The notes under the pieces are model-generated. The model did no database searches. It was not told the origin of the DNA and was given only the letters and a program-made list of their open reading frames with translations. Source: Nemopilema nomurai (taxonomy: Eukaryota > Cnidaria > Scyphozoa > Rhizostomeae > Rhizostomatidae). Taken from it: a stretch of DNA of 64,000 bases. Location of the stretch: contig ML133413.1 in NCBI GenBank assembly GCA_003864495.1, positions 701,724-765,723 on the forward strand, read 5' to 3'. A program made the position numbers and the translations under genes. Positions within the stretch are counted from its first letter, which is position 1. Every line of letters begins with the position of its first letter. This document shows, in pieces, positions 34,601-45,379 of this stretch.

Positions 34601-36017
34601 TTTACTTTTACAGAAAAAGAAGAAACTTCTGCCCAGCCCGATTGTTATAAAGCATAAAATTTAGCTATTGCCTCAATTTTTGACAAATTTGTTGGACAGA
34701 GACTGCGTGCATTCACTCAGCATTTTATCTAAAAGTGGAAAGTAGAGCTCTCGTCTGAAGCATTCCAAATCTGATTCACCATCTGGTCCATTGCATGGGC
34801 ACATCATTCTCTTTCAGTATGACGGCATTCAACAAAAGATAACTTGGAAGAAATATCGGTGTTTTTTGACAATTTCTTCATCAAGTAACTTTGTCTTATC
34901 TAAAATAGCAGTTTCTAAAACATAAAGTTTCGGGGGAAATGAAAGTACCTCACAAAGATCTCACCCCCCATCGTTTTCTCCTCGAATTTAGACGAATTAG
35001 AACCCCTCCCCCCTTGGCGCCGCTACTACTTGGTGGTAGTAAATACTTTGCCTTCAAGTGAACAAATTACACCAATTGCTAAGAAGTATTAAAGACTATA
35101 TTTGTCACTTTCTTGCCTCTATGTTTGTTTAAATTGTTCTCAGGTCAAAAGTTGTGATTATGCTGATGGTGCAGCAACATTCATGGCCTCGCCTCAGTGT
35201 TTAGGGCATTCTCGTTATCGAAAAGTGACAAAAGAACTGTGCGCTCCTCCGCGTGATGAAATTTTAAGAGCCACAAAGCAAAAGATTGAAGAGATCCAAG
35301 CCCAGTCTCTTTTCATCGCAACTGACAACGATCCAATGTTGAATGACTTCCGAAAGATTTTTGACCCTTTAAACGTGAGCTTGTTTTCTTTTAAACTTAC
35401 ACCTTCCATGTCGATGATTGCTAATGTTTCACTAACAAATTTTGTGTACACCTCAATTATACAAATACCACCAATATGTCACCAGAACCTAAGGTTCCAG
35501 TTCATCTGCATCAGTTTCCTTAAACCCCTTTCGAAGCCCCAACTCCAGTTATTAAGCTTTTCTTTTCTGTAAGCCTTGTCATCGAGCCATCTGTAGATAT
35601 TTTAAAAAACAGTATGGTTATTATGTCAGACATTCCTAATGATATCCTTGTTAGCCTTGTCACTTTTTTATCTAGAAGAGACATGGTTCACTAAAATTTC
35701 ACTAAATCAAGCCTCGTCATCATGAAGTTGACTTTGAATATAACAGTTCGCTCATCTCTGCTTACAAATTTGAACTACCTGAGAAACTTAAAGTTCTTCC
35801 AGTCTGTCCTGCCATTTAAGATGAAATTAACGACCAGTCAAATTTTTTTTAGGTAACAGTCCGATATTTGAATCCAGAGAGGCCGCAGGTTGATTTAGCG
35901 ATTCTAGGGAAAGCGGATTATTTCATCGGAAACTGTGTGTCGTCGTTTACAGCTTTTGTGAAGCGGGAGCGAGATATGGCTGAGAAAGCAAGCACATTTT
36001 GGGCATTCAAATCATAA
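31687..36017 (+). CDS. POFUT1: GDP-fucose protein O-fucosyltransferase 1 (POFUT1), complete, six exons
   Basis: Exons: 31687-31816, 32616-32710, 33154-33443, 34032-34227, 35144-35374, 35853-36017. Every junction is GT-AG with matching phase; total 369 codons (368 residues; human 388). Residues 1-20 form a hydrophobic signal peptide. [10 protein letters not shown] then [16 protein letters not shown] (about 38-54) is the GDP-fucose-binding G-R-F-G-N-Q-x-D-H motif. [23 protein letters not shown] and [20 protein letters not shown] are diagnostic of POFUT1. The enzyme adds O-fucose to Ser/Thr of folded EGF repeats in the ER, including Notch. Oddities: the catalytic loop reads HLRNEHAW (Arg232) where the family has H-L-R-x-G-x-D-W, so Gly and Asp are replaced. 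The C-terminus ends STFWAFKS with no KDEL-like signal (human ends RDEF). The gene model is very secure; catalytic competence is uncertain. Confidence 0.95.
32979..33037. mobile_element. 59-bp foldback micro-element, TAGCCTG family, in POFUT1 intron 2
   Basis: TAGCCTGCGTGCAGA at the left and TCTGCACACAGGCTA at the right form an inverted repeat of about 15 bp around a ~29-bp AT-rich loop. GTTTTCCC is directly repeated at both borders (32971-32978 and 33038-33045), an 8-bp target duplication. A second element with the same TAGCCTG terminus, similar size and its own 8-bp duplication lies at 46798-46855. Confidence 0.75.
33870..33935 (+). repeat. SINE 3' tail (hairpin plus AAACAAATACAAATA)
   Basis: AAACTACCTTCGGATGCAAGGTAGAAACAAATACAAATAC matches the end of the SINE at 61532-61735 apart from a few changes. 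CTACCT and AGGTAG can pair as a short stem. The upstream body here is too diverged to recognise. It lies in POFUT1 intron 3. Confidence 0.55.
34372..34475. repeat. 21-bp tandem repeat, ACGCCCTTTTATATGTTGGAA
   Basis: Two exact units (34400-34442) are flanked by diverged units on both sides (ACGCCCTTTTTAATGACGGG before, ACGCCCTTTCCAATAATTTG and ACACCCTTTTACC after). In POFUT1 intron 4, within a C/G-rich insert that resembles transposon sequence but has no recognised ends. Confidence 0.7.
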
Positions 36018-37875
36018 TGTCAGGGAATACGCATACGGCCTCACAGCCCGAAGAGGCATTGATGGTGTGGTTTCCTCGGCCTCTTACTCGATGCTCGCAT
36101 GCTAATTGTCGAGGGAGTGGGTCAAGAACTGCTGTTTTGACTGAATTCAAGCCATACGCTTTAAGAAATGGATTAATAATTAATTTTCATAGATGAGATA
36201 GGTTTCAACGTTGGCCACCTAGGTGAAATTCTTATCTCTTTTTGTTGCTTGCAGAAAGTGTATTGCATTTCATATGTAAATACTGACAAATAAGTCCAAA
36301 GTTATGGTTTTTTATAGAGCCTGTCCGAATTCTTACAAAGCCTATTTGCATAGGCATATGATCATCACCTCTATCCCCCCCCCAATATTTTGTGTTTTTA
36401 AGAATAGCTAGTTAATATTATTTGATGTTTTTGGTGTTATCTTGAATTTTGCCTTAACTTGGCGGTCGTGCACCCCTCCTAAAGGTTGAGAAATTCAGTT
36501 ATAGTTGGAAAACGTAGCAGTTTACCTGGATTTTAGACTGTCTCTATATTTCGGATATAAATGTATGATTTGAGAAAAGATCCTTTTGAAATAATTGGAG
36601 CTGGAGAGTTTCAGAGGACTGTTATTGAATTCTATGATAATCTCAATTCTCTGACACAAAATATAGAATGCAATAGAATGAGCACATGTTTATGAACGAA
36701 TAACGTAGTTCAAATCAAACGAAAAAGGAATACAGATTGGACAACACCTGAGAGCTTGTAGCTCTTTTCTCTGCATGGATCTTATAATGCGATTCCTTTT
36801 AACGTCTCTTTTGACTCCTTCTTCCCCAATTAATTAATTAATTAACTGGCAAAACATTCCATAAGACAACAATGGAACAATTCTTCATGAAAACGAGAGA
36901 TGTTCCGTTTAAAACTTTCAACACGGTGATCCAAATTCAAGAACTTACTTGATCGTGTTTGTGTTTATGCTCAAGGCTGTTATTATGAGTATAATTTTGG
37001 TAATTATAAAGTTATCAAGTTAAGTTAAGTTGGTAATAATAAAGGAACTAGGAATCTGGCACTAGCGCTATTTCCAAAAATCAATTTCCTACGTACAGTA
37101 GATTAACAGTTTACAAAAAAGTGCTAATTCAGTAGCCATTATTGGGCAACCAAAGGAAAAAATGTGTATATTAATTATAAGTTTGAACATGCATTTGAAA
37201 TGCTGCGACATTTAGGAGACTACAATATAGACATTTACATGAACATTTGAAGTTAGACAGTAGCAAACGAACAATGCTGCTAAATGGTTTTCGAAATTAC
37301 ATACAATATAGAACAGACACAACAAAAAAGAATTTTTTTTAAATTTTCTTGTTTTTAACCGTTGTCACTTTGTCTTGGCAAGAATAAGGCCATTTGTCGT
37401 GGAAGTAATCATTTAGACAGACAATATTTACAAAGCAAGGCACCCTTTTGAAGGAATAACAGGTGTTGTCGTTAGCACAATTACGGAACATACACGGTGT
37501 GACAAAACAGTTTTCAAATTAAGACAGAACTTACATAGAATCAAACGTCATTTCTTGGAAATAACATTTTCGTCTTCGTCTTTCAAACATAAATACTAGT
37601 GAACAAATGCATTGCCTGCAGTCCACAATAAAAGGGATTTGCCAAATCAAGTTAATTCCTTTCGTCACTAAACTTTGGTCAGCGGGTATGAGAAAGATGA
37701 GTTTCGCAACAAGCCTTGGAAAGCTTGCATTGTCGTATGTCTGCCGACGGCCTAAGAGCCACCTTGAACGTGAACGCTGAAGAAGATTGAATCATCATAC
37801 CCTAGTGGAAGTTACTGTGGCTCTGTAAATGAACAATGCGCCATGGCAGCGTCTTTAAGATTCATTCACAGATCA
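36018..37875. other. Intergenic, 3' flank of POFUT1 and of the GPCR
   Basis: The first few hundred bases are probably POFUT1 3' UTR. A TTAATTAATTAATTAA run lies near 36828-36845. No coding exon or transposon border was supported. Confidence 0.35.
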
Positions 37876-38811
37876 TTAACTGCTTCTTTGTGGTGGTGTG
37901 CTCTTTTTGCAGAGCATCGATGCTACTAGTCTGCGACACTTACCATTGCCGCGCATTACCACCAGCGAGTTGAGAAAACCCCAACAAAATGTGACTAAAA
38001 GACTCCATTCGTAGAAAGCTTCTACGACCATTGTCAGTTCAACTCCGAGATTGAACCTGTAGTAGGTCCATAGAGTGGAGGCAATGTTGTACGGGCAGTG
38101 GCAACAGAACGTAGCAATCAAAACGTAGCGAATTATCTTCACAGCAGCTAGCCGGTCGTTTGGGGTTCTACTGACCGCCCTCTCGGATCGATTTGCAGGT
38201 TGAAGCTGTATGACAATATTTCGCTGGTGCTTCTCCAAAATTCTAAGTGTTTTTGTGTTTAGAATCAAAAAGAACATTATCACCAGAAGATTACAAATAA
38301 GTAAAGTTATTTGCTGGTAGAAAGAAGGCCATAGCACATAAAATATGGCGGTCGCCAAGCCACTCACCAACGCATACACGCCTGCAGTTGCCTTTCTTCG
38401 AGTGTTCACCATTATGTGATATCGACTTGGCTTTGCAACGTGAAGATATCGGTCGGCTGAGATGCACAGAATAGTGAACATAGAAACATACAAGAAGAAA
38501 GCCGCTAAAAAACCGACAAGTTTGATCTGTAGGCATGTCACTTGCATCCCAGTTATGCATGTTACTGCAGTTACAGGCAGAACAGTCACTCCAAAACACA
38601 AATCGGAGAACGTCATTGCAAAAATGAGTTTGTTTGAAAAGCTCCGCAGCTGTTTCGTCTTGTGAAGTGTCAAAATGAGAAGGATATTCGACACCACGTT
38701 CATTATGGCGATTGGAATCAGGACGGCTCCAATGAGGGTCTTCTGCAGGCTTTTTCGATTATTCGGAATCAACGACAGACATATATCCACTGTTTCGTTC
38801 TTATGCCGCAT
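37876..38811 (-). CDS. Class A (rhodopsin-like) orphan GPCR, single exon
   Basis: 311 residues from an ATG, seven hydrophobic segments. TM1 is about 25-49; TM2 about 61-85 with the conserved Asp70 in FAMTFSDLCFG. TM3 (95-120) has Cys93 near its start and a DRY motif at 120-122. TM4 is about 143-163, TM5 about 167-187. TM6 is about 224-247 with C-H-C-P (CWxP position, Pro240). TM7 is about 265-286 with N281-S-x-x-V in place of NPxxY. An NET glycosylation site lies at residue 5 and the tail is short and basic with Cys. TM4 and TM5 are separated by only a few residues, so extracellular loop 2 is almost absent and has no Cys to pair with Cys93. A very short loop 2 is known in melanocortin-type receptors, but ligand and subfamily cannot be inferred. 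It acts at the plasma membrane through G proteins. No intron is needed. Confidence 0.86.
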   Translation of the reverse strand: MRHKNETVDICLSLIPNNRKSLQKTLIGAVLIPIAIMNVVSNILLILTLHKTKQLRSFSNKLIFAMTFSDLCFGVTVLPVTAVTCITGMQVTCLQIKLVGFLAAFFLYVSMFTILCISADRYLHVAKPSRYHIMVNTRRKATAGVYALVSGLATAIFYVLWPSFYQQITLLICNLLVIMFFLILNTKTLRILEKHQRNIVIQLQPANRSERAVSRTPNDRLAAVKIIRYVLIATFCCHCPYNIASTLWTYYRFNLGVELTMVVEAFYEWSLLVTFCWGFLNSLVVMRGNGKCRRLVASMLCKKSTPPQRSS

Positions 38812-41089
38812 CGTCGATCTTCGGTCTGGCCTTCGGAGTTTTTCTGAAGAAGTCTATCGCTTCCAGGAGGATTGGTCTCAATACTCTTGCCGTTATCTCA
38901 CAGTAACCTCGTTCTCTTATTAAATTAAAGACTTGTGTCTTGGCCAGTTGCCCAGGTAAGGAACAGCGATAAACGTGAAGTTGCTGTAGTGTCGTTTCAA
39001 AAGACGTATTGGTTTCTAATAGCAACAAATCAACAGTTCAACGTCCTCCACTTGCCATGCTTGAAAGCTGTGAGGAAGCAAAGCACAAAAATTGAAGTTT
39101 ATTAATCAAATAACAGTTAGCCAAATAATATGACTTTAGTTGAGATTGGAAGCATTGAGGCTGCCATGTTGAGCAGCTTGACTCTAATTACAAATCACAA
39201 GGTAAACATTCATGAACTTTTTACGCTAGCATTTAGGAACACAATAAGCTTTGAATTTGATAGCTAGAAATTTCAATTGCACCTTCATGTTTTTAGCTGC
39301 TCTTTCGTAATGTAGTCTATCAAAACAACAGTTTGAATAGCGCTGAATTTTTTCAAATGGAAAAGTGCTCTGAGTGCGCTGATTTTTTTCAAATGGAAAA
39401 GTGCTCTGTAGTACCGTATTTAAACGAATCCGCGTACCAGCAAATTGTTATAAATAAAGCTAGGCTTGTCAGGCCTTTACTACATATAATAGTCTTGGTG
39501 GTAATAAGAGATTTTCAGTAGAGGAGAAAGTGGAGTAACTATTGGCCACCAACTGTTTGAGCAATTCTGCAATCACTAGTCTTCAGTAGGTGTTTTAATC
39601 AATCTTGCCCTGTATGCTAACCATACAAGGGTAAATTTGCTTCCTTTCCTTGAGAGGACGCATTCCTTGTCGAGTTGCATCTCAAGGGCTTTGATGAGAC
39701 CAAAGAAGAAGAGGAGATGGAAAGGCTGAACTTCGATACAATGATAAAGAAAAAATTAGAGCAATCTGTAACAAATTTCAAATGGGAGCATTTTGCAGGA
39801 AAAGTGGGAGCACGCATCCTTGTTATCAAAAACCCTGGTTTAAGAGCCTTGTATGGCCTTCTCGCATATAAAACTGGTTTCTTCTTTTGAGGCCCATTTC
39901 AAGTACCTGCAGATCCAAACTGACAGCAAATTACAATCGGCTTCTTTGCTGGTGCATTAAGTAAATATTTTTAGAAGAGAGTTAGTGTTTCAAGGTATGA
40001 ATTCATTGCACTCCAAAACTTAGCTTCATTTTACTAAGATACAATGGAAGGCAATAATTACGTATAGAACGCGGGGGTAAATCTAGTTATGCAGAAATTG
40101 TATTGAGATCATTTTGAGTTATGCTATGATGATAGTAAATAATACTTGAAAATATCATTAGAATAGGAAAGGCAGTATTAATAATGTTATACCCTTTTTT
40201 ATGAAAAGGCTTGAAGGCGGAAATAGCGCATCGCTTCTGTACTCTCAATTTAACACAATTACAAACTAGCAATAAATCTCAAAATACAGCAAACAGCTAA
40301 CGTAAAGATAGAAAAATGAAAATGATTATTAGCTAAAAGGTCAACGTTACGTGGATATGCACATAGAGGACTTCCCAAAGAGTCCCCTGATTTAAAGGAA
40401 AGCGTGATAAATAATTCAACTAATGATATCAGATAATCCATATTTTTTTGACTCAGCAACAAGATCAACTCATTATGGGTAGAGATTGAGGTTCTGGGAA
40501 ATTTGAATAAATCATAGATTACATATAATTTTTAGCAGTCTCGTAAAGGGGACAAATTAATGAACAATGAACTTTATCCTCCACAGTAGCATCATCGAAA
40601 GATACGGATACGGATACGGACAAGATGGACATTTTCTAATAATCCTGAGAATACATAAATGTTCTACATATTTTTTTAACAGTGCTCAAATATTTGTGGT
40701 ATTAGCGCAAAAGGGTTCTGGTCAGCCAACATAAAAAAATTTAATTCGAAAATTTGTTGCTTTCTTTGTTTCCTAAAAATCAAGTAAAGAAAAGAATTAA
40801 CAACTCCGAGCAGATTTTTCAAAAGAACTAAATTAATGCTCAGAATTGGGAGAGAGGAAATGTACGAATCGAAATGGCCGCATTTCCAGTCATTGATGTT
40901 CTTGTGTGACACCATTAATCCGAGAAAGAATACTTCAGCATTTGTAGGTATTTAAACAAATTTGTTATGCCATACCATCCTGCAACTTGTATTAAAATAT
41001 TGATAATATTTATCTCTAGCAACCTTATTGTCATCCCTATAACTATGGCCCCCTGCAGGCGTGATAGAAACGCATTTATTCTGTTAAGC
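38812..41089. other. Intergenic, no gene recognised
   Basis: The 5' flank of the GPCR extends upstream from 38812. A small frame at 39675-39890 (LKGFDETKEEEEMERLNFDT onward) has protein-like composition but no recognised family. GGATAC is repeated at about 40601-40619. Confidence 0.35.
39341..39410. repeat. ~37-bp direct tandem repeat
   Basis: GCGCTGAATTTTTTCAAATGGAAAAGTGCTCTGA is followed directly by GCGCTGATTTTTTTCAAATGGAAAAGTGCTCTGT: two near-identical units. Confidence 0.7.
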
Positions 41090-41183
41090 AGGTTTCATTT
41101 ATTTCAGCTTGCGGCTGATGAGCGCCGTCTGGACCTTCTCAACCTGTAATCAAAGATAGGCTTGTCTTTTGAAAGTCCTCTAA

Positions 41184-41780
41184 GGGGCCGATAATGTGAG
41201 AGTTTTCAGCCCGGGCTGGAATTAACCACTGTTTTCGCGCCGAAATCGTTCGAAGTTTAAAAATTCAAAATGGTTTCGCAAAAAGGAGCAGAAGATGTTG
41301 TCCTTCTATGTTCTCCAATTCAGCGCTTTATTAACTCTACAAAGTATTTCTTTACCTAGTCTGCGTTGAAGTCACTTTAATCAAATTCCAATTGGCTCTT
41401 GTATGTTGCTAAACACATTGAATAAGATTTACAATTTTGTCTCCCGTTTTCCATTGGAAGCGTTCTTTGCTGCCTTCACTTGCTTCCGCCATCTTTGACA
41501 AGCTTCTTTATGGTGTTTTGGCGCGAACTGTACTCAAAATGCTCGTGCGCAAACTAAATTCTCAGCCCGGGCTGGAAAAAATTGTGATTATATGAGACAT
41601 CTCAGCCCGTTCACACGGGCTGAAAATCACAGCCCGTTCACACGGGCTGAAAATCACAGCCCGCCTAGCTAAAGGAGAGGGCTGAAATTCCAGCCCGGGC
41701 TGAAAACTTCTCATGTAATCGCAGTCAGTTTTACAAAGAGTTGACGGCAGAGAGGGGCTGACTCTCATATAATCGGCCCC
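41184..41780. mobile_element. 597-bp Harbinger-type MITE rich in CAGCCCGGGCTG palindromes
   Basis: The left end GGGGCCGATAATGTGAGAG and the right end in reverse complement, GGGGCCGATTATATGAGAG, form a terminal inverted repeat of about 19 bp. Flanks on the plus strand are TAA (41181-41183) and TGA (41781-41783), one mismatch from a 3-bp duplication. The transposase codons on either side join naturally across the insertion. The palindrome CAGCCCGGGCTG occurs at about 41206, 41562 and 41691, and a 27-bp unit TTCACACGGGCTGAAAATCA is tandemly doubled at about 41610-41665. No coding capacity. Confidence 0.78.
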
Positions 41781-42189
41781 TGAATGGGTATGGCTTCATA
41801 AGATTGGTTTGCAAAGGAACTATATCATCAGCTACAATGACAAAGGGTAGGCCCTTTTTATAATGATTTGGTGGTCTTGGTGCTGGTACCCCCAACAGAT
41901 CGCTGTTCAGAGCTCTGGGCAGCGTGCTACCTCGAACAGCACCTTCATCACTAATTCCATTGCATCCAACGTCAGTGTAAATGAATTTGTAATTTACCTC
42001 AATCAATGGTAAGAGTACAATGCTGAATGTGCCTTTGTAAATGAAATAGAAGGATCCGTTATTCCGTGGTTGTTTTATCACTATATTCATCGAGTCTATA
42101 CAGTTAGAATGGTTTCTTTGCCATTCGTGAGCCACATTCTCCCATTCTTTTTTTGTTGAAGGCAAGGCATCTGAAATCAAGCCACTCTA

Positions 42190-42705
42190 CCGTAGGATTT
42201 AATTAAGGATGATGAAGAGGATTATGTCAAAGAGGAAGATGATGGTATGAGTGAATAATCTTTAGTAGACGTGCAAGAATATCATGATAACGAAACCTTC
42301 GAAACACCAAGACGAACATATACGAAGCAGCCTTTGGTTAAGGAGAAAGGGCAGAAGACAGAGGTACCAAGTAAAGAAGACAGAGTAGTTGAAGAGGCAC
42401 TGTCGGTTCTTTCAGGAAGGAAAAGAGGGACTGTGGATAGTCACGAGGTTTTTGGTTAGCATTTAATAGCCTTGAAAATATTTCCAACAATGGCCTCAAA
42501 ACGCACCTGAAAGTGAAAATTCAACAGACATTTTTCAGGCCCAATTTGAAATGTTGCAAATTCATAATCCACAGGCCAATTTTGCACATTCGTATTCAAA
42601 CTTCATTAAGCCAACAATCGTATTCACATCAGTGGGAGGCACAACATCCAGGCGTCAGTCAGACTCCATCCTCTGTCTATAAAAGTTATAGTAGTTCATA
42701 GTTTT
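42190..42705 (+). pseudogene. Possible MADF/BESS-type accessory protein fragment of Harbinger
   Basis: On the plus strand an acidic stretch (DDEEDYVKEEDDGMSE) is followed by RRTYTKQPLVKEKGQK, a VVEEALSVLSGRK segment and, in another frame, FQAQFEMLQIHNPQANFAHS. The order acidic linker, E-E-A-L, then F-x-x-Q-F-E-x-L resembles the tail of MADF-BESS proteins, the second gene of many Harbinger elements. No MADF domain precedes it and stops interrupt it. Identity is tentative. Confidence 0.32.
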
Positions 42706-43129
42706 CTATTTTATCTCATTTAATATGAAAGAAAATTTAGTGATACCATATATTTAGAATTATTTGCACGAACTAATGTTCTCAGCTTCAAATGCTTGTC
42801 TTTAATGAACCTGTTGTACAAGGTTTTAACCGGTTTAACCTGTTCGCAAACTCCAGCAATGCATCCCTACAAGGTCCTCTTGTGAATCCAAAACATGACA
42901 TCTGAGTAGTTACTGCCAGTTGACAAAAAGGAATCGTGGCAGCTAGTTTTATTTTGCTTGTACTGCCGTTCGCAGTGTTGTCTTTGAATACAACTTTAGC
43001 AAGTTGCAAAAGCTCATCTACATTTTCGCAAAACATTCTCAAAAACGTTTGATATTCGTCACCTTCTTCCAGACGAAATTCTTGCAAAAGCATGCTATCA
43101 GCTCCCAGCTCATCTTCGGCTTAACCAGA

Positions 43130-44157
43130 ATGGATCTGATTTGCCTGTTTAATTTTTGCGCATAAGTTTTGGTTATTTTTAAACAACTGCGACAACAACG
43201 GAAGCAGCAGCACATTTCTCATCGGAGTCCATGATGAAATGATGGGGCGTTTTAATAAACTGATTCAATTTTTATGGATGAGTGTAAGCGGAGACTTTTT
43301 CATCTGAATGGAACGTGCATTAAATCGAATCAATTTAAATGGAACATACTAACAGTTCTGATAGATGCATCTGTACAAAGTTTTCCATGTTATATTTCCA
43401 TAACTTTTGACCTAAAATTGGACAGACTCCAGAAGTGTTGACGGATCTACGCTGAAAGCCAGAGGAAGGTTTGCCTGTTAATTGAGGAATGTTTATTAGT
43501 AATTTGTAAAATATATTTTTGTCGTCAGTTTGTAAAGAGGAAGGTATAAATTATAAACATTGCAACCAAAGGAAGGTTATAACATTTTCTGGACTCTGAA
43601 ATGAAAAGAAATTTTCGATTTCACAATAGAAGAGTTATCGGTGTTATGTATTCCGTAAAGGGTCATCACGGAGCGAGCGATACTAGCTCAATTTGAAATG
43701 CTGGAGTCTGCATCATTAGTTAATATTTGAAGTGCTCTGCATACATATCTTGTAGAATCAGGATTAATCAAACAAATATTAAATTTTACGATATTGATGT
43801 GTCTTTTTCAAGCAATGAACAACGTCCTAACTCTGCATAAACCTCAAAAGACGTTGAAGGTAGCCCCTTTAACACCTAGGGTTGACTTGCAAGCCATAAG
43901 ATAAAACTTTTCCAGGCTTTCCCATGCTCCAGACCCCTTTTGTCAGTGGCCTAATTTAGGATATGAAGTATATTCTTCAGTCAAAAAGAAACAGTATTAG
44001 GTTGTTGCCATCCCATTCATTGCTTTTGGACAAGAGAGCAAAGCAGGATTATATCGACATGAGCACTGTAGAGCCATTAGATTAAGAAGTAACTCCAAGG
44101 TATTTGTACTCATTGCATCATTTGATCTCCTGATGAGTTTGCAAAATCACTGAATTT
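43130..44157. other. Intergenic, no gene recognised
   Basis: No exon or repeat border could be supported between the Harbinger remnant and the RT fragment. Confidence 0.35.
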
Positions 44158-44520
44158 TCAAATGTTGCACGCCTTCGACTTTTTCCTGTTTTTTTCGACA
44201 ACCGTTATCTTGGATTTTGAAGTATTTACTCCCAAATTAATAAACATGCAGAACTGGTTTAGCTTGTCAATCCGAGATTGCAGATCTTCAGAAGGATAAG
44301 CCAATAAAACTAAGTCGTCAGTATATAAAAGTGAGCAGATATTTCTACCACCCAGTCTGAAACCGGTATAGACATAATTAATCTTTGAGTAAAAACCATT
44401 AAGAAACAAAGTGAACAACAACGGACTCAACAAACGACTTTGCCTGAAAGAAGGGGACAAGAAAATAGACCGGCAACCATGACCCCTTACACAGGCCCTA
44501 AATTTTACATGGACTTAATG
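44158..44520 (-). mobile_element. LINE reverse transcriptase fragment
   Basis: The minus strand reads RQSRLLSPLLFTLFLNGF (RT motif B-type, normally RQG-x-LSPLLF), NICSLLYTDDLVLLAYPSED (motif C with T-D-D in place of A-D-D) and FINLGVNTSKSKI (motif D). Upstream of it, RGHGCRSIFLSPSF continues the same frame. This is about 120 codons of a non-LTR reverse transcriptase without endonuclease or 3' end. Confidence 0.72.
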
Positions 44521-45379
44521 ACATCTAGCTCATTGATAACATTTTTGCCTATAATGTCATCAACCAATCAAAACGCTTGAATGATGGAATCCTGCGTCTA
44601 AGGAGCAAGGCATGGCCGTTAGGGGCCCCCGACCTTCAGACAGAGGGCCAATTGTCCCAAGTGGGCCTACCAAGTCTGAGCAACAACGCTGTTGCAGACA
44701 TAGCTACATATGTTTACGACCTTTCAAGAAATTTCTGCCGATGAAATAAAGCATTTTAAAAGACAAAGAAGATTGAATGCTCTGATTTTTGGGTAAGTGT
44801 TTATTATCTGAGAAGATTTTCGTTCAAACTCGGTCCCAGTTCCCCACGACTGCAGGAGCAGAGGAGAGTGAAAATCATGTTTTCGGTTACTGGATTTTTG
44901 GGCCAAGGATTTTGAGGGATCCTATGTGTTGTATGAAAAATTATACTTAGATGATTGTGTATGTGCGCTTTTAATTATGGTACATGAACACATTAAAGGT
45001 ACCGAGTTACCTAAGTTTAAGAGTGAACATCATTAAATCAAATCAATAAATCAATCAATCAAATTTGACGAAATCGAACAATCATAGAGTTTGCCGATAC
45101 GTGCACATCACACACGCTGTGCTGTTTGCAGCTTTGAAACGAAAGGCCTGCGTTTGTTGTGCATCAATAAATGTTCAAAGAGGGCAAAGTAATAATTAGT
45201 CTTCCAGCAAGAGATTTTTCCACACCTGCTTTTTCCTTTTGAATGAATGGGCAACGGCTTAAGAATCAATTAAACTCTTCCTGCCCTGCCCCATTGCCTC
45301 CTGGAGAGTTTTCTCACACATAATCATTTTCAACTGAATAAGTCAATCATGGAGAAGAGCAGAACAGCTGGAACAGGTT
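44521..45379. other. Intergenic / LINE tail-like sequence
   Basis: An (AATC)n-like stretch, AATCAATAAATCAATCAATC at about 45036-45060, preceded by AAAGGTACCGAGTTACC-type sequence, resembles the 3' end of a non-LTR element. No gene recognised. Confidence 0.35.

Larger units (their letters stand above)
41090..43125 (-). pseudogene. PIF/Harbinger transposase pseudogene, split by a nested MITE
   Basis: On the minus strand, 43120-42788 has EFRLEEGDEYQTFLRMFCEN and a helix-rich N-terminus of HARBI1 style. 42180-41785 has NCIDSMNIVI, GSFYFIYKGTFSIVLLPLIE, TDVGCNGISDEGAVRGS and NLMKPYPF, the DDE_Tnp_4 core, with Asp residues in CIDS and TDVG. After the 597-bp MITE the same protein resumes as RGLSKDKPIFDYRLRRSRR at about 41182-41125, the family block next to the final Glu region. 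A stop follows soon after. Harbinger elements cut and paste with 3-bp TWA duplications. The middle (42185-42700) is occupied by unrelated plus-strand sequence, so the copy is rearranged and dead. Borders of the parent element were not found. Confidence 0.78.

Noticed and set aside
38291..38599. Alternative 102-codon minus-strand frame in the GPCR
   Set aside because: Overlaps the receptor in another frame without membrane-segment pattern.
41562..41768. Minus-strand frame with an internal repeat (RAVIFSPCE)
   Set aside because: It is the doubled 27-bp unit inside the MITE, not a protein.
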